Source: JADLHS01 sp039806955 (GTDB taxonomy: Bacteria > Verrucomicrobiota > Verrucomicrobiia > Limisphaerales > JADLHS01). Taken from it: a stretch of DNA of 64,000 nt. Location of the stretch: the NCBI GenBank assembly GCA_039806955.1, contig JBDHQI010000005.1, positions 111,174 through 175,173 on the forward strand, read 5' to 3'. The notes under the pieces are model-generated. The model was not told where the DNA came from. It did not search any database and saw nothing but the letters and a program-made list of their open reading frames with translations. Position numbers and translations under genes: made by a program. Shown here one piece after another: positions 35,749 to 45,218 of this stretch; the stretch's first letter is position 1, and every line of letters starts with the position of its first letter.

Positions 35749-38076
35749 TCACTCCTGCGGATACAGCAAAATGCGATCATGCACCACCACGGCCAGATCG
35801 TTTTTCCCGTCCCCGGTGAGGTCCGCCACCACGACTTCGCGGGGTTCGTTGGCGTCTCCCGAACGCGGGCGGAAACTGCGTTGCTCGAACACCGGCCACC
35901 GTTCGCTCCGCCGCAACTTGTGCTCCGGCGTGAACGACACCAGGTCCAGATAATGTTTGCTCGTCTCCAGAAACACCAAATCCTTGCGCCCGGTGCCGGT
36001 CAGATCGCCCGCCGTCACGTCAGTCAGAAATCCATCCTGGATCGGCGTCTCATAATCATCCAGCACGTTGTAATCCCAAACCTCACCCGCCAGCGACATC
36101 CACGCGACCGTATTGCCGCCGGTGAAAGCGACAGTGGGTAATGGGGTCGAGCCAAATTTCACCGCCTGCAGATCGGTAAAGCCGGCCACGGGCAGAGGCA
36201 CGTTCCGCACCACCTGCCAAACTCCGGAGGCGTCACGTTCGCACAGCGTGAGCGACTTGCGTTCGGCATCCAAGAGGAAGAGCGCCGGAGCGTCATTCGC
36301 GCCACGCGCCACCGCCGTCGCACCGATCAAACGCGAGTTTGCCGCCGCGCCGTTGATTTGCTCTTTCACCTGAAATCCCCATTCCGTTTTATTGCTGCCA
36401 CCCGACGTCGTGGCTTGCGCCCGCAACAAGACGGCGCGTAAAAAATTCTTCTGAGCGAGCAACAACTCCGGTTTTCCATCCGCATCCACATCCGCGATGC
36501 TGGACCAAGGTTGTTCCAACAGGCCGCCGGGCGGCGCGACATCCTGTTCTTCGAAATCCTCGCTCCCGGCTTTTTGCAGCAAGACCTTGACCTTCTCGTA
36601 AGGCGTCAAGGCAACCAGATCCATCCGCCCATCCTGATCCACGTCATGAAACAACAGCGTGGTTGGATTCGCTTTGAAGTTCTGGTTCAACCGCCAGGTT
36701 TTTACCGCGCCATCCGCTGAGCGCAGGGTCAGCGCGCGCCGATCGTCATCTGGCACGCTGATCACCGCCAGCACCGGCTTGGCGGTCGGCTGCAATTGAC
36801 CGACGGCCAGCGTCACGGGTTTGCCCTCCAACGCGATTAGTTCCGGGAACGGCACCCGTCCGCCCGAATCCAACCGGGTGACCCCGACCTGCCGCTCGTC
36901 CGCGCTTAATAAGAAGATCTCCGTTTGTCCGTCACCATCCCAATCGGCCGCCGCAATTTCACTCACTCCGGCCAGCGTGGGAAAACGGCGCGGTGAAGCC
37001 AGCGACGCATCCTGATTTTGCAAATAAACCGAGAGTTGCCCGCGCTCCGGTTCCGCCACGAGCAAATCCGGACGACCATCCTGATTCACGTCCGCCCAAA
37101 TCAAGCCGCGTTTGGCTTTGGTCGTCCGATCCAGCGGCAACACCTGAAACTGGCCCTGTTTGAATTCGTCGGCCAGCGGTTCGGCCGGTTTACGAACGAA
37201 CTGTGCCACCTGCGCCCGACCTGAATCCCGCAACACCGTCGTGAGATAGGTCTGGCGGTCATGCTCCAGATGATCGCCCCAGAATGAGCGGATGGCGGGC
37301 ACGCGAAAGAAAATCTCCGGCCCCAGTTGCCCCTCCGCCTGTTGCAGCCGCAAGCGGAAAGGCGTGGCTCCGTCGAAGGTGGTCAGCAACAGATCATTGC
37401 GTCCATCCCCATCCAAATCCAGCACCTGCACCGAGCGAACGGGCTCGGACAACGGCAACTTCTGTGGCTCACTCAACGTATGATCCGCCTGTTGGTAGAT
37501 GAGGTAAGCGTGATTTTCAGCCAACAAAACCAAATCCAAACGTCCGTCGCCATTGATGTCACCCACGGTCATCGCGTTGGCAGACATCTGTCCGTCGTCA
37601 ATCGCAAACCGTTTGGGAGCGCTCCAACCTTCGCCTTTTTCATTATAGAGAACCAGCAGCTCCTTCGGCTCGCCGTAGTAGGCCAGGTCGGGCCGGCCGT
37701 CGCCGTTCAAATCGGCCACCGCCAACGCGCCAATCCGCTTTTCCGCCGGAATGGAATCAACGCGAAAGCGCGCGTCCGGAGGCAGATCGTTGATTTCGCC
37801 AAGCGCCGCCGGCTTGTCCGCCGCTTGATTGGTGTTGCCGGTTTGGTTGTAAAGCAGGGAAATTTTGGCGCGCGCATTGTTCACCACCACCAGATCCAAC
37901 AACCCGTCCCCGTTCAAATCCGCCGCGTGAAGTTGCGCAATTCCATTCTCGATTGGAAAAATCTCGGGGCCGATGAAACTCAACCGGCGGGTGGAAGACT
38001 CAGCGGAAAACGCCAGCGGCGCGCCAGCCAGAAGGATGATTAGAGTCGCCAGACCGCGATATTTCACCATGTTCAT
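35749..38076 (-). CDS. Secreted FG-GAP/VCBS-repeat protein
   Basis: The 775-residue protein has a signal peptide (LATLIILLAGAPLAFSAES) and repeated blade motifs. These include ADLNGDGLLDLVVVNN, ADLNGDGRPDLAYYG, GDINGDGRLDLVLLAEN, LDLDGDGRNDLLLTT, ADVNQDGRPDLLVAEP and ADLTGDGKNDLAVVVHD. These D-x-D/N-x-DG repeats bind calcium and build a beta-propeller. The protein is entirely propeller-like with no visible enzyme. It probably acts as a cell-surface or periplasmic binding protein. The gene is followed (60 bases) by the histidine-kinase gene, which lies upstream of it on the same strand. Confidence 0.82.
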   Translation of the reverse strand: MNMVKYRGLATLIILLAGAPLAFSAESSTRRLSFIGPEIFPIENGIAQLHAADLNGDGLLDLVVVNNARAKISLLYNQTGNTNQAADKPAALGEINDLPPDARFRVDSIPAEKRIGALAVADLNGDGRPDLAYYGEPKELLVLYNEKGEGWSAPKRFAIDDGQMSANAMTVGDINGDGRLDLVLLAENHAYLIYQQADHTLSEPQKLPLSEPVRSVQVLDLDGDGRNDLLLTTFDGATPFRLRLQQAEGQLGPEIFFRVPAIRSFWGDHLEHDRQTYLTTVLRDSGRAQVAQFVRKPAEPLADEFKQGQFQVLPLDRTTKAKRGLIWADVNQDGRPDLLVAEPERGQLSVYLQNQDASLASPRRFPTLAGVSEIAAADWDGDGQTEIFLLSADERQVGVTRLDSGGRVPFPELIALEGKPVTLAVGQLQPTAKPVLAVISVPDDDRRALTLRSADGAVKTWRLNQNFKANPTTLLFHDVDQDGRMDLVALTPYEKVKVLLQKAGSEDFEEQDVAPPGGLLEQPWSSIADVDADGKPELLLAQKNFLRAVLLRAQATTSGGSNKTEWGFQVKEQINGAAANSRLIGATAVARGANDAPALFLLDAERKSLTLCERDASGVWQVVRNVPLPVAGFTDLQAVKFGSTPLPTVAFTGGNTVAWMSLAGEVWDYNVLDDYETPIQDGFLTDVTAGDLTGTGRKDLVFLETSKHYLDLVSFTPEHKLRRSERWPVFEQRSFRPRSGDANEPREVVVADLTGDGKNDLAVVVHDRILLYPQE

Positions 38077-38136
38077 CAGCGCGGCCAGCCTGCCAGTGCA
38101 GAATAACTTTGACCAGTTTTATTCAAGGGCACACCG

Positions 38137-40161
38137 CTAGTTCATCGCGCCGGAAGCCTTCTCCAACGGCAATGAAATCCGCACTATGCCGGAGTGATCT
38201 CCCGCCGCCGGTACGATCTCCAATTTGCCGTGATGCGTTTCGAGGACTTTACGCGTCACCGCCAGCCCCAATCCCAAGCCCACATTTCGGGTCGTGTAAA
38301 AAGGCGACGCCGCATTGCGAACGGCCTCCGGGGCGAACCCCTTGCCATTGTCGCGCACCTCGATTTGCAGCATGGAATCGCCGCTGCCGTTCTCCGCCGC
38401 GCTCAAATGCACGTCAATTTTCGGATCGGTCGGGTTGGCTTGCAACGCGTTGATCAGCACCTCGGCCAAGGCATGCCTCAAGGCCGGCCGATCCCCGCTC
38501 ACGGACGGCGACTTGAGCGTGCTTTCATATTTCAACGTCGCCTTGATCGGCTGATACTTTCGAGCTTCCTGGTACGCCTCCTCAATGAGCGATTTCATCG
38601 CAATCGGCTCCGGGTTGACGGTGCCATCCCGCGCCAAAAAGCGCATCTGATTGACCAAGCGATTGACGCGCTTGACGCCATCCGCCAACGCCGTATCCAG
38701 CGAAGCCCGGAATTCCGCGTCCCGGAATTTTTCCGCCAGTAATTGCTGGTGCGTGGAAAGCGGTACCATGGCGTTGCCGACCTCATGCGCCAGCCGGTCA
38801 GCCATGGTCTTGACGAGACGCAGATTGGCGGCCTCGACTTCCAAGCGCCGCAACTGCTCGCTCTGCGTTTGATCATCCATGATGAGCAACGCGGCCACAG
38901 TCTGACTGCCGCCCGGCTTTTGCAACGGCGCCACCGTCACGGCGAAAACCGTTCCGGGAGCGGACGGAGGTTCATAACGGAACGTGGCGAGCGCGGCGCC
39001 GGTTCGCAGCACTTGAAAAATCTTCGCCCCTAATTCCTGGGGCAGATCGGCAAACTCCAATTCCCCGCTCCGACCGGGAGCGCTGCGCAAATGTTTCCGC
39101 GCCATGCGGTTCACATGCAAAATTTTCAAGTTGCTGCCGACGACCACGCAGGCGCTGTTTAATTCGCGCAGCACGTTGGCCAGGAGCTCGTTGTTCCCGA
39201 CCAACTGGTCGTGCAACCAGATGTTGCGCACCGCCAGACCCACCTGCTCCAGCAAATGAAAAATCAATTCCAACTCGGGATTGGTCAGTGCCTCGCCGGT
39301 GATCCGGGTGTCAAAAATCGCCAACCCAAGCAAACTTTCCCGATCAAAAATCGGCACCGCCACCTGCCCGCCGATGGTGTCGAACTCTTTTTCCACTTCG
39401 GGATCAGCCAGAGCTTCCGGGGCGTTGCGGCGCAAAATATGCCCCAAATGAAAAACCTGCCGTCCGATGCCGGATTTGAGTGACAACTCGATGTTTTTGA
39501 GCAAGTCAGTGGAAATTCCAAGAGCCGCGCGCGATTGCAACCGCTGGATTTGATCCGGCACGCTGCCCAAACCATCATTGGTCGAATTGCCGCGCAGGAA
39601 AATCGCGGCGCGATTAAAACTGACGATCTCCCGCAGTTGCAGCAAAAACTGCCGCAACATGGCTTCCGCATTCAATGAGTGGGCGAGCAGCGAGGAAAAG
39701 CTGCGCAGCACGGTCAGCGATTGCGGCGGTGGCGGAACATTGGCCACCGGCGTTGGAGTGGGCCGCAGCGGAAACATCGGCTGCAGTGTGATTGCCGGTG
39801 GAGGAACCTTGAACGGCCGTTCCAGCAAAGTTTCCAAGACGCGCGGGCGAAGGGGCTTGGATAACACCTGCGTTGCGCCGCGCAACAACACTTCTTCCTC
39901 CCACTCGGATTGCATTCCGCTGGTATAAACGAGGATTGGACAGTGCGTGTTTTGTCGGCGCAATTTTTCAACCAACCAGACCACCTGAACCTCGGTGAAA
40001 TCGCTGTCTATGATCACCGCCTGGGCCAGGTCATGGGCCAATAGCGGTTCGGCTTCCTCCGCCGAAATGCGATGAATGACGCGGTAATCCGCAGGATTCA
40101 GACCGGATCGGACCGTTTCCGTCATTTCTGGGTGCGGCGACAATACAAGCAGCGTTTTCAT
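38137..40161 (-). CDS. Multidomain sensor histidine kinase with N-terminal receiver-like domain
   Basis: The 674-residue protein begins with a receiver-like domain (MKTLLVLSPHPEMTETVRS; D52 or D54 in VIIDSDF; then QVLSKPLRP). Its N-terminal acidic pair (usually DD/ED) is replaced by the LSPHP stretch, so phosphorylation is doubtful. A GAF domain (about 160-315) and a PAS domain follow (LNSACVVVGSNLKILHVNRM). The kinase core has an H box in DRLAHEVGNAMVPLSTH, N box EVLINALQANP, G1 DNGKGF, F box PFYTTR and G2 GLGLGLA. No cognate response regulator is nearby. Input is likely a small molecule (GAF). The start ATG follows an unrelated frame of 10 extra residues. Confidence 0.84.
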   Translation of the reverse strand: MKTLLVLSPHPEMTETVRSGLNPADYRVIHRISAEEAEPLLAHDLAQAVIIDSDFTEVQVVWLVEKLRRQNTHCPILVYTSGMQSEWEEEVLLRGATQVLSKPLRPRVLETLLERPFKVPPPAITLQPMFPLRPTPTPVANVPPPPQSLTVLRSFSSLLAHSLNAEAMLRQFLLQLREIVSFNRAAIFLRGNSTNDGLGSVPDQIQRLQSRAALGISTDLLKNIELSLKSGIGRQVFHLGHILRRNAPEALADPEVEKEFDTIGGQVAVPIFDRESLLGLAIFDTRITGEALTNPELELIFHLLEQVGLAVRNIWLHDQLVGNNELLANVLRELNSACVVVGSNLKILHVNRMARKHLRSAPGRSGELEFADLPQELGAKIFQVLRTGAALATFRYEPPSAPGTVFAVTVAPLQKPGGSQTVAALLIMDDQTQSEQLRRLEVEAANLRLVKTMADRLAHEVGNAMVPLSTHQQLLAEKFRDAEFRASLDTALADGVKRVNRLVNQMRFLARDGTVNPEPIAMKSLIEEAYQEARKYQPIKATLKYESTLKSPSVSGDRPALRHALAEVLINALQANPTDPKIDVHLSAAENGSGDSMLQIEVRDNGKGFAPEAVRNAASPFYTTRNVGLGLGLAVTRKVLETHHGKLEIVPAAGDHSGIVRISLPLEKASGAMN

Positions 40162-40443
40162 GGTCCGATCACATCCTTCTGAGTACGACAAAATTCTTTT
40201 GGGTCAACTCCAACTCCTTTGCATTCGAATCGCCCGAATGCGCGAACGGCATCCGCCTCCAACACCCGAAGTCGTCCGACTTGTGCCCAATATGCAAAAG
40301 TAGCACTGGAAAAACTTCCCGCTCTTAGAAAGACATACCGGAGCCGCTTGGTCAACCAATTCTTGTCTGTGTCACCCCGGTTTGTGTTCGGGATTAACCC
40401 GAGTCGCGCGCCACCTCGTTTTTTTCGGCCAATTTCGACCGGT

Positions 40444-41784
40444 TTAACCACCCAATGTCGTCGGGTTGTTGACGTCACCTTTGTTGAAATCCACATACGC
40501 CTCGGTCAAATCGGCGGCGTACATGACCGCCGCGGCCTTACCCAGATTCAGGTTGACATGTAATTCAAACTCGTTGGGCGCGGTCGCGGCGCAAAGTTGC
40601 CGGAAAGTCACCCGCGTGGGTTGACCGCGCTTGAGACTCCAGACCACTTTTTTTGATCCGGGAGCGCTGTAGCCAATGTCCACTTTCTCTTCCTGCACTA
40701 TGGCCGCCGAATAGCCCAACGCGTCAATGATGCGCCCCCAATTCGGGTCGCCGCCGTGCCAACTGGTTTTCACCAACGCACTGTTCGCCACCGCCCGCGC
40801 CGCCGCGTCCGCGTCCTGAATCGTCTTTGCGCCCTGCACCCGCACCGTCACCACGCGATGCACCCCCTCGCCGTCGCGCACAATCATCTTCGCCAGTTCC
40901 AAGCAGACATAATTGAGCGCCGCTTGAAACATCTGGCTTTGGACCTTGGACTTTAGACTTTGAACTTTTCCATTCCCCGCCAAACCGTTTGCCAAAACCA
41001 GCACGGTGTCATTCGTGCTCATGTCGCCATCCACGGTAATACAATTAAAACTTTGCGCTACCGCTTCCTGCAACGCGGCCTGCAACGCCTTCGCCCCAAC
41101 CGCCGCATCCGTGGTGATGAATCCGAGCATGGTGGCGTGTAACCCGCCGTGCGGCAAAGCGGCGGGACGTTTTCCCGTGGCCGACATCCCGGGTTGAATC
41201 ATCCCCGCGCCTTTGCAAATGCCGCCGATGCGAACCTTCTTTCCGCCCAACTCAAACTCCACCGCGATCTGCTTCGGCTTCGTGTCACTGGTCATGATGG
41301 CTTCCGCCGCCTCATTGGCGTGTGCCGGAGCGTTGCCAAGAAGTTGCAACGCCTCGCGAATCCCCCGCTTCACGTTGGGCAGCGGCAAGGCGACCCCAAT
41401 CCGTCCGGTGCTGCCCACCAAAACTTGCGCTTCGGGAAGATGCAATTCCCGCGCGAGTGTCGCCGTCATTTCCCGCGCGTCCTTCATACCTTGCCTGCCG
41501 GTACAAGCGTTGGCATTGCCGGAGTTGACCACCACGGCCTGCGCGATGCCCTTCTTCACGCGCTCAACGCATACCTTCACCGGCGCGGCGCACACTTGAT
41601 TCGTCGTGAACATGCCCGCCACCGTCGCTGGTACTTCCGACACAATGAGCGCCAAGTCGCGCTTCTTACCCTTCTGCGATCCTTTACCCGTGCCGAGCCG
41701 TTTGATGTCACAAAACACACCGCTGGCGAGGAAACCTTGCGGCGCGACGATTGAACCTTCGATGACTTTGAATTTCAGCTTCAT
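40444..41784 (-). CDS. argJ: Bifunctional ornithine acetyltransferase/N-acetylglutamate synthase ArgJ
   Basis: ArgJ transfers the acetyl group from N-acetylornithine to glutamate in the cyclic arginine pathway. The 446-residue enzyme contains the conserved opening VAGMFTTNQVCAAPV, then VNSGNANACTG and TSDTKPKQ. The self-cleavage site is between A217 and T218 in HATMLGFITTDAA; the freed Thr is the catalytic residue. The C-terminal part includes SWHGGDPNWGRIIDALGYS and ends in a short PTTLGG. An insert, GKVQSLKSKVQSQ at about residues 272-284, is not typical and is encoded by five heptanucleotide repeats. argC and a transporter gene lie upstream on the same strand. Confidence 0.93.
   Translation of the reverse strand: MKLKFKVIEGSIVAPQGFLASGVFCDIKRLGTGKGSQKGKKRDLALIVSEVPATVAGMFTTNQVCAAPVKVCVERVKKGIAQAVVVNSGNANACTGRQGMKDAREMTATLARELHLPEAQVLVGSTGRIGVALPLPNVKRGIREALQLLGNAPAHANEAAEAIMTSDTKPKQIAVEFELGGKKVRIGGICKGAGMIQPGMSATGKRPAALPHGGLHATMLGFITTDAAVGAKALQAALQEAVAQSFNCITVDGDMSTNDTVLVLANGLAGNGKVQSLKSKVQSQMFQAALNYVCLELAKMIVRDGEGVHRVVTVRVQGAKTIQDADAAARAVANSALVKTSWHGGDPNWGRIIDALGYSAAIVQEEKVDIGYSAPGSKKVVWSLKRGQPTRVTFRQLCAATAPNEFELHVNLNLGKAAAVMYAADLTEAYVDFNKGDVNNPTTLGG
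40937..40971. repeat. Five-unit heptanucleotide repeat inside argJ
   Basis: Five 7-base units follow one another: CTTTGGA, CCTTGGA, CTTTAGA, CTTTGAA and CTTTTCC. On the coding strand they translate to the extra peptide GKVQSLKSKVQSQ. Three units equal seven codons, so the array can grow or shrink without breaking the frame in multiples of three. Confidence 0.75.
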
Positions 41785-41918
41785 GAAAAACCGACAAGAG
41801 CTTGCCAGCGCGCCGCCGCGCTGCAATGCAAATCCAGCGCCGGAGGCGCGACAGCAGGCAGCTCACCGCGTGAGCTTTACGCTTTGCTTCGCCCTTCTCC
41901 CCCCGAACGACGCCATCC

Positions 41919-43598
41919 TTACCGACAAAAGATCAGCACCAAAAGCTGCACCGACACGATGCGCAACAGCATGGTCAGCGGATATACCGTCGCGTAGGCG
42001 ATGGACGGCGCATCCGACTTGCAAACCGCGTTGGCAAACGCCAGCGCCGGAGGGTCGGTCATGCTGCCGGCCAGCAAACCGCCGATCGTGGTAAAATTTA
42101 ATTTGAGAACGGCGCGAGCCACCGTGCCCACGACCAGCATCGGGACCATCGTGATGACCAATCCCGTTCCGACCCACAGCAAACCTTCGCTCGTAAACAC
42201 CGTGCCGAAGAACTTCTCTCCAGCTTTCAAACCGACACAAGCCAGAAACAGCACGATTCCCAACTCGCGAAAAGCGAGGTTGGCGGTGGCGGGCATGTAC
42301 CAGATCACCGAACCAATGCGTCCGATCCGGCTCAGAATGATCGCGAGCAAGAGCGGCCCCCCCGCCAGTCCCAACCGCACGGGTACAGGAATGCCGGGAA
42401 AATGCAGCGGCAACATGCCGAACAGCACGCCCAGCGCGATGCCGACAAAGATCGGCACAAAATTGGTTGCGTTGAGCGCTGAGACGGAATTGCCCAATTC
42501 TCGAGCGGCCAGTTCGAGCGGTTCCGCTTCGCCCACCAATTGCACCACGTCGCCAAATTGCAACACGAACTGCCCCATCGCGGTCATCTCCAGATCGGTC
42601 CGATTCACCCGCGTTACCGTGACCTTGTAGCGCGCGTCCAAATCCAGCGCGTCAATGGTTTTCCCCAACACTTCTTTACGAGTGACAGCCACTTTGCGAG
42701 TAATGACGCGGCTGGGTGACTGCGATAAATCCACGTCACTGCGCAATCCGACAATCACGCGGAATTTTTCCAAGTTGCGGCGTGTGCCGATGGCCAGAAC
42801 AACGTCACCCGGATGCACGACGGTGTGTTCAGTGGCCGTCTGGACTTCCTCGTGGTTCTTGCGGCGAAGGCGCGAAACCACCACGCCAATTTCTTCGCGT
42901 CCGGGAATTTCGCCGATCGTCACCCCGTCCAAATTCGTATTGGTCACGAGGACATTCATCCGCTCCACCGGCTCCACGTCGCGCACGCGCTCGGATTGGT
43001 AGGCCTCGGCTTCCTGTTTGGGATTGATGCGGAACCCAAATTGCAACAACAGCAACGAGATGATGATGCCCAACACGCCGCCCGGATAAGCGGCGGCGTA
43101 CGCCAGTGCCGGCAGCACCGTTTGATCGGCGAGCGGACCGCCGAGGGATTTGATGGTCTGCTGCAAGGCGCCCAACGAAGGCGTATTCGTCGTCGCCCCG
43201 GTCAGCAATCCCAGCGCCGCGATCAAGTCCACTTTCAGAACGCGCGCGCCGAGCACCAGGGTCAGACCGACGCCCAGCACCACCACCAGTGCCGCCAGCA
43301 GATTAAGTTTCAACCCTTGCTTCCGTAACGAAGCGAAGAAGCCAGGACCGAGTTGTAATCCGATCGTAAACACGAACAGGATCAAGCCAAACTCGCGCAC
43401 GAATTCGAGAGTTGCCGGCTCAATTTTGATTCCGAAATGGCCGACCAAAATGCCCGCGAACAACACACCCGTCACACCAATGCCAACGCCGCGCACCTTG
43501 AAGGTTGAAAGCACCAGCCCCCCCGCGCCCACCGCGGATAATATCAGCACCGCCCAAGCCACCGGGTTCAATTCCGCCATTTGGGTTATCCAATTCAT
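41919..43598 (-). CDS. AspT/YidE-type membrane transporter with TrkA_C domains
   Basis: The 559-residue protein shows the two-halved AAE (aspartate:alanine exchanger) layout. Five or so membrane segments lead in (AWAVLILSAVGAGGLVLSTF, LILFVFTIGLQLGPGFFASL). A central cytoplasmic region contains two TrkA_C (RCK_C) modules (IGEIPGREEIGVVVSRLRR and QFVLQFGDVVQLVGEAEPLE), and a second membrane half follows. GLLTGATTNTPSLGALQQ and its twin GGLLAGSMTDPPALAFANAV are the internal repeat of the family. YidE homologues transport unknown anions. Here it lies between argC and argJ, so a metabolite such as an amino acid might be the substrate. Confidence 0.82.
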   Translation of the reverse strand: MNWITQMAELNPVAWAVLILSAVGAGGLVLSTFKVRGVGIGVTGVLFAGILVGHFGIKIEPATLEFVREFGLILFVFTIGLQLGPGFFASLRKQGLKLNLLAALVVVLGVGLTLVLGARVLKVDLIAALGLLTGATTNTPSLGALQQTIKSLGGPLADQTVLPALAYAAAYPGGVLGIIISLLLLQFGFRINPKQEAEAYQSERVRDVEPVERMNVLVTNTNLDGVTIGEIPGREEIGVVVSRLRRKNHEEVQTATEHTVVHPGDVVLAIGTRRNLEKFRVIVGLRSDVDLSQSPSRVITRKVAVTRKEVLGKTIDALDLDARYKVTVTRVNRTDLEMTAMGQFVLQFGDVVQLVGEAEPLELAARELGNSVSALNATNFVPIFVGIALGVLFGMLPLHFPGIPVPVRLGLAGGPLLLAIILSRIGRIGSVIWYMPATANLAFRELGIVLFLACVGLKAGEKFFGTVFTSEGLLWVGTGLVITMVPMLVVGTVARAVLKLNFTTIGGLLAGSMTDPPALAFANAVCKSDAPSIAYATVYPLTMLLRIVSVQLLVLIFCR

Positions 43599-43603
43599 AC
43601 TGG

Positions 43604-44665
43604 CTATATCAATCCGGCCGTTTCCGGAAAACCGCAGTGGATATTCATGCTATGCACCGCCTGACCGCCCGCGCCCTTGATCAGGTTGTCCTCCGCGCTC
43701 ATTACGATCAATCGTCCGGTGCGCGGATCGAGTCGCCACGCCATCTCGCAGATATTGCTGCCCACGATATTTTTCGTATCGGGAAACGCCTTGCCTTCCA
43801 GCAGCCGCACGAACGGTTCCTGCGCATAGGCTTTTGCGTAGCAGGCGGCGATTTTCGCGCCGAACTGCGCCACGCTGGCTTCATCCGAAACCGTTTCCAT
43901 CGGCGTCAGATAAAGCGTCGTGAGAATACCGCGGTTCACCGGCATCAAATGCGGCGTGAATTGAATCACGACCTTCGTTCCGGCCGCCAGGGACATCTGT
44001 TCCTCGATCTCCGACAAATGCCGGTGCTTGGGTATGCCGTAAGGGCGCGCGCTTTCATTACATTCACAGAACAGATAATCAATTTCCGCTTTGCGCCCGG
44101 CGCCGCTGACGCCGCTGTAGGAATCGGCAATGATGCCTTGCGCTTGAATCAAACCCGCCCGGAGTAGCGGCAGGGTGGGCAGCAACACGCTCGTGGGATA
44201 ACAACCCGGCGAAGCAATCAACGAAGCGCGTTTGATGGCTTCCCGATAAAACTCGGGCAACCCGTAAACCGCTTGCGCCAGCAGTTCGGGCGCGGGATGA
44301 TCGTGCGCGTAAAATTCCCGGTAAACCGCCGGACTGCGCAAACGAAAATCCGCGCTCAAATCAATGACCGTTCTTCCGGACTTCAGCAACGGCACGGCAT
44401 ATTCCGCCGCGACGCCGTGCGGCAACGCGAGGAACACCAGGTTCGCCTGTCGGGCCAGTTCGTCCGCGTTCGGCTCCATAAATCGCAACGACCGGGAAAC
44501 CGGATGGCTCGCGAATTTGGGAAAAACCTGCGCCAGCGTTTTGCCGGCGTTTTGTCGGGAGGTGACCGCGACCAGTTCCACGTGCGGATGGTTCGACAGC
44601 AGCCGGACCAGTTCTTCTCCGGAATAACCCGACGCGCCGATAATGGCGACTTTCTTCGTCTTCAT
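43604..44665 (-). CDS. argC: N-acetyl-gamma-glutamyl-phosphate reductase ArgC
   Basis: ArgC reduces N-acetylglutamyl phosphate to the semialdehyde in arginine biosynthesis. The 353-residue enzyme has the NADP-binding start VAIIGASGYSGEELVRLLSN, the catalytic Cys in ASPGCYPTSVLLP, and the substrate-binding region SGVSGAGRKAEIDYLF. QFTPHLMPVNRGILTTLYL is also typical. The end lies 5 bases before the AspT/YidE-type gene start, so the two are almost certainly one transcript. argB is not visible. Confidence 0.96.
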   Translation of the reverse strand: MKTKKVAIIGASGYSGEELVRLLSNHPHVELVAVTSRQNAGKTLAQVFPKFASHPVSRSLRFMEPNADELARQANLVFLALPHGVAAEYAVPLLKSGRTVIDLSADFRLRSPAVYREFYAHDHPAPELLAQAVYGLPEFYREAIKRASLIASPGCYPTSVLLPTLPLLRAGLIQAQGIIADSYSGVSGAGRKAEIDYLFCECNESARPYGIPKHRHLSEIEEQMSLAAGTKVVIQFTPHLMPVNRGILTTLYLTPMETVSDEASVAQFGAKIAACYAKAYAQEPFVRLLEGKAFPDTKNIVGSNICEMAWRLDPRTGRLIVMSAEDNLIKGAGGQAVHSMNIHCGFPETAGLI

Positions 44666-44711
44666 CTTCTATAAATTAGCCGTGATTTTTTCGGTTCACA
44701 CGCAAATTACC

Positions 44712-45167
44712 TCAAACCACCTTCGTCCCGGTGCGGTAAAGACCGGGCTGGCGCAGTTCCATGTGATGTTCCGGTCGGCCCGCGGGTTTGAATCCGAAAG
44801 CGGCATAAAGCTCGTGCGCGTCCCGGGTCACCAGATTAATCCGACGCAACCCCTGCATTTGCGGATGCGCCAGCACACATTCAATCAACCAATGCCCCAG
44901 GCCGCGACCGCGATATGTGGCCAGCACATAAACATCGCAAAGATAGGCAAACGTCGCGGAATCCGTTATCACCCGCGCCAAGCCAATTTGCGCCGTACCG
45001 TCGAACAATCCAAAGCACAAGGAATGTTGCACCGCGCGCGCCACCACTTCGCGCGGAATGTCCTCCGCCCAGTAGGTGGTGCGCAAAAAGGCGTGGATGG
45101 CGTCCACGTCCTGCAACGCCGGGTCCGTGGAAATTTTCCAATTATCTTTCTTCCATTCGCGGTGCAT
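44712..45167 (-). CDS. GNAT-family N-acetyltransferase
   Basis: The 151-residue enzyme begins MHREWKKDNWKISTDPALQD, then shows the GNAT fold. The acceptor-side beta strands occupy about residues 60-80 (ATFAYLCDVYVLATYRGRGL). The acetyl-CoA loop is YRGRGLGHWLIECV, and a C-terminal FGFKPAGRPEHHMEL follows. The acceptor substrate is not known. A longer start (MLAGFLF) is in frame, but it lies inside a strong terminator hairpin for rpsI, so the shorter start is preferred. It sits between rpsI and argC on the same strand. Confidence 0.85.
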   Translation of the reverse strand: MHREWKKDNWKISTDPALQDVDAIHAFLRTTYWAEDIPREVVARAVQHSLCFGLFDGTAQIGLARVITDSATFAYLCDVYVLATYRGRGLGHWLIECVLAHPQMQGLRRINLVTRDAHELYAAFGFKPAGRPEHHMELRQPGLYRTGTKVV

Positions 45168-45201
45168 AAATAAAAACCCCGCCAGCATCGCCAGCGGGGT
45201 T
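45168..45201 (-). terminator. Rho-independent terminator after rpsI
   Basis: On the minus strand AACCCCGC is followed by an 11-base loop and GCGGGGTT, then a T-rich run (TTTTATTTA). The 8-bp stem is perfect. The T-run ends directly before the GNAT gene start, so that gene probably has a separate promoter or receives readthrough. Confidence 0.7.
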
Positions 45202-45218
45202 GAAAGGATCCCAGTCGC

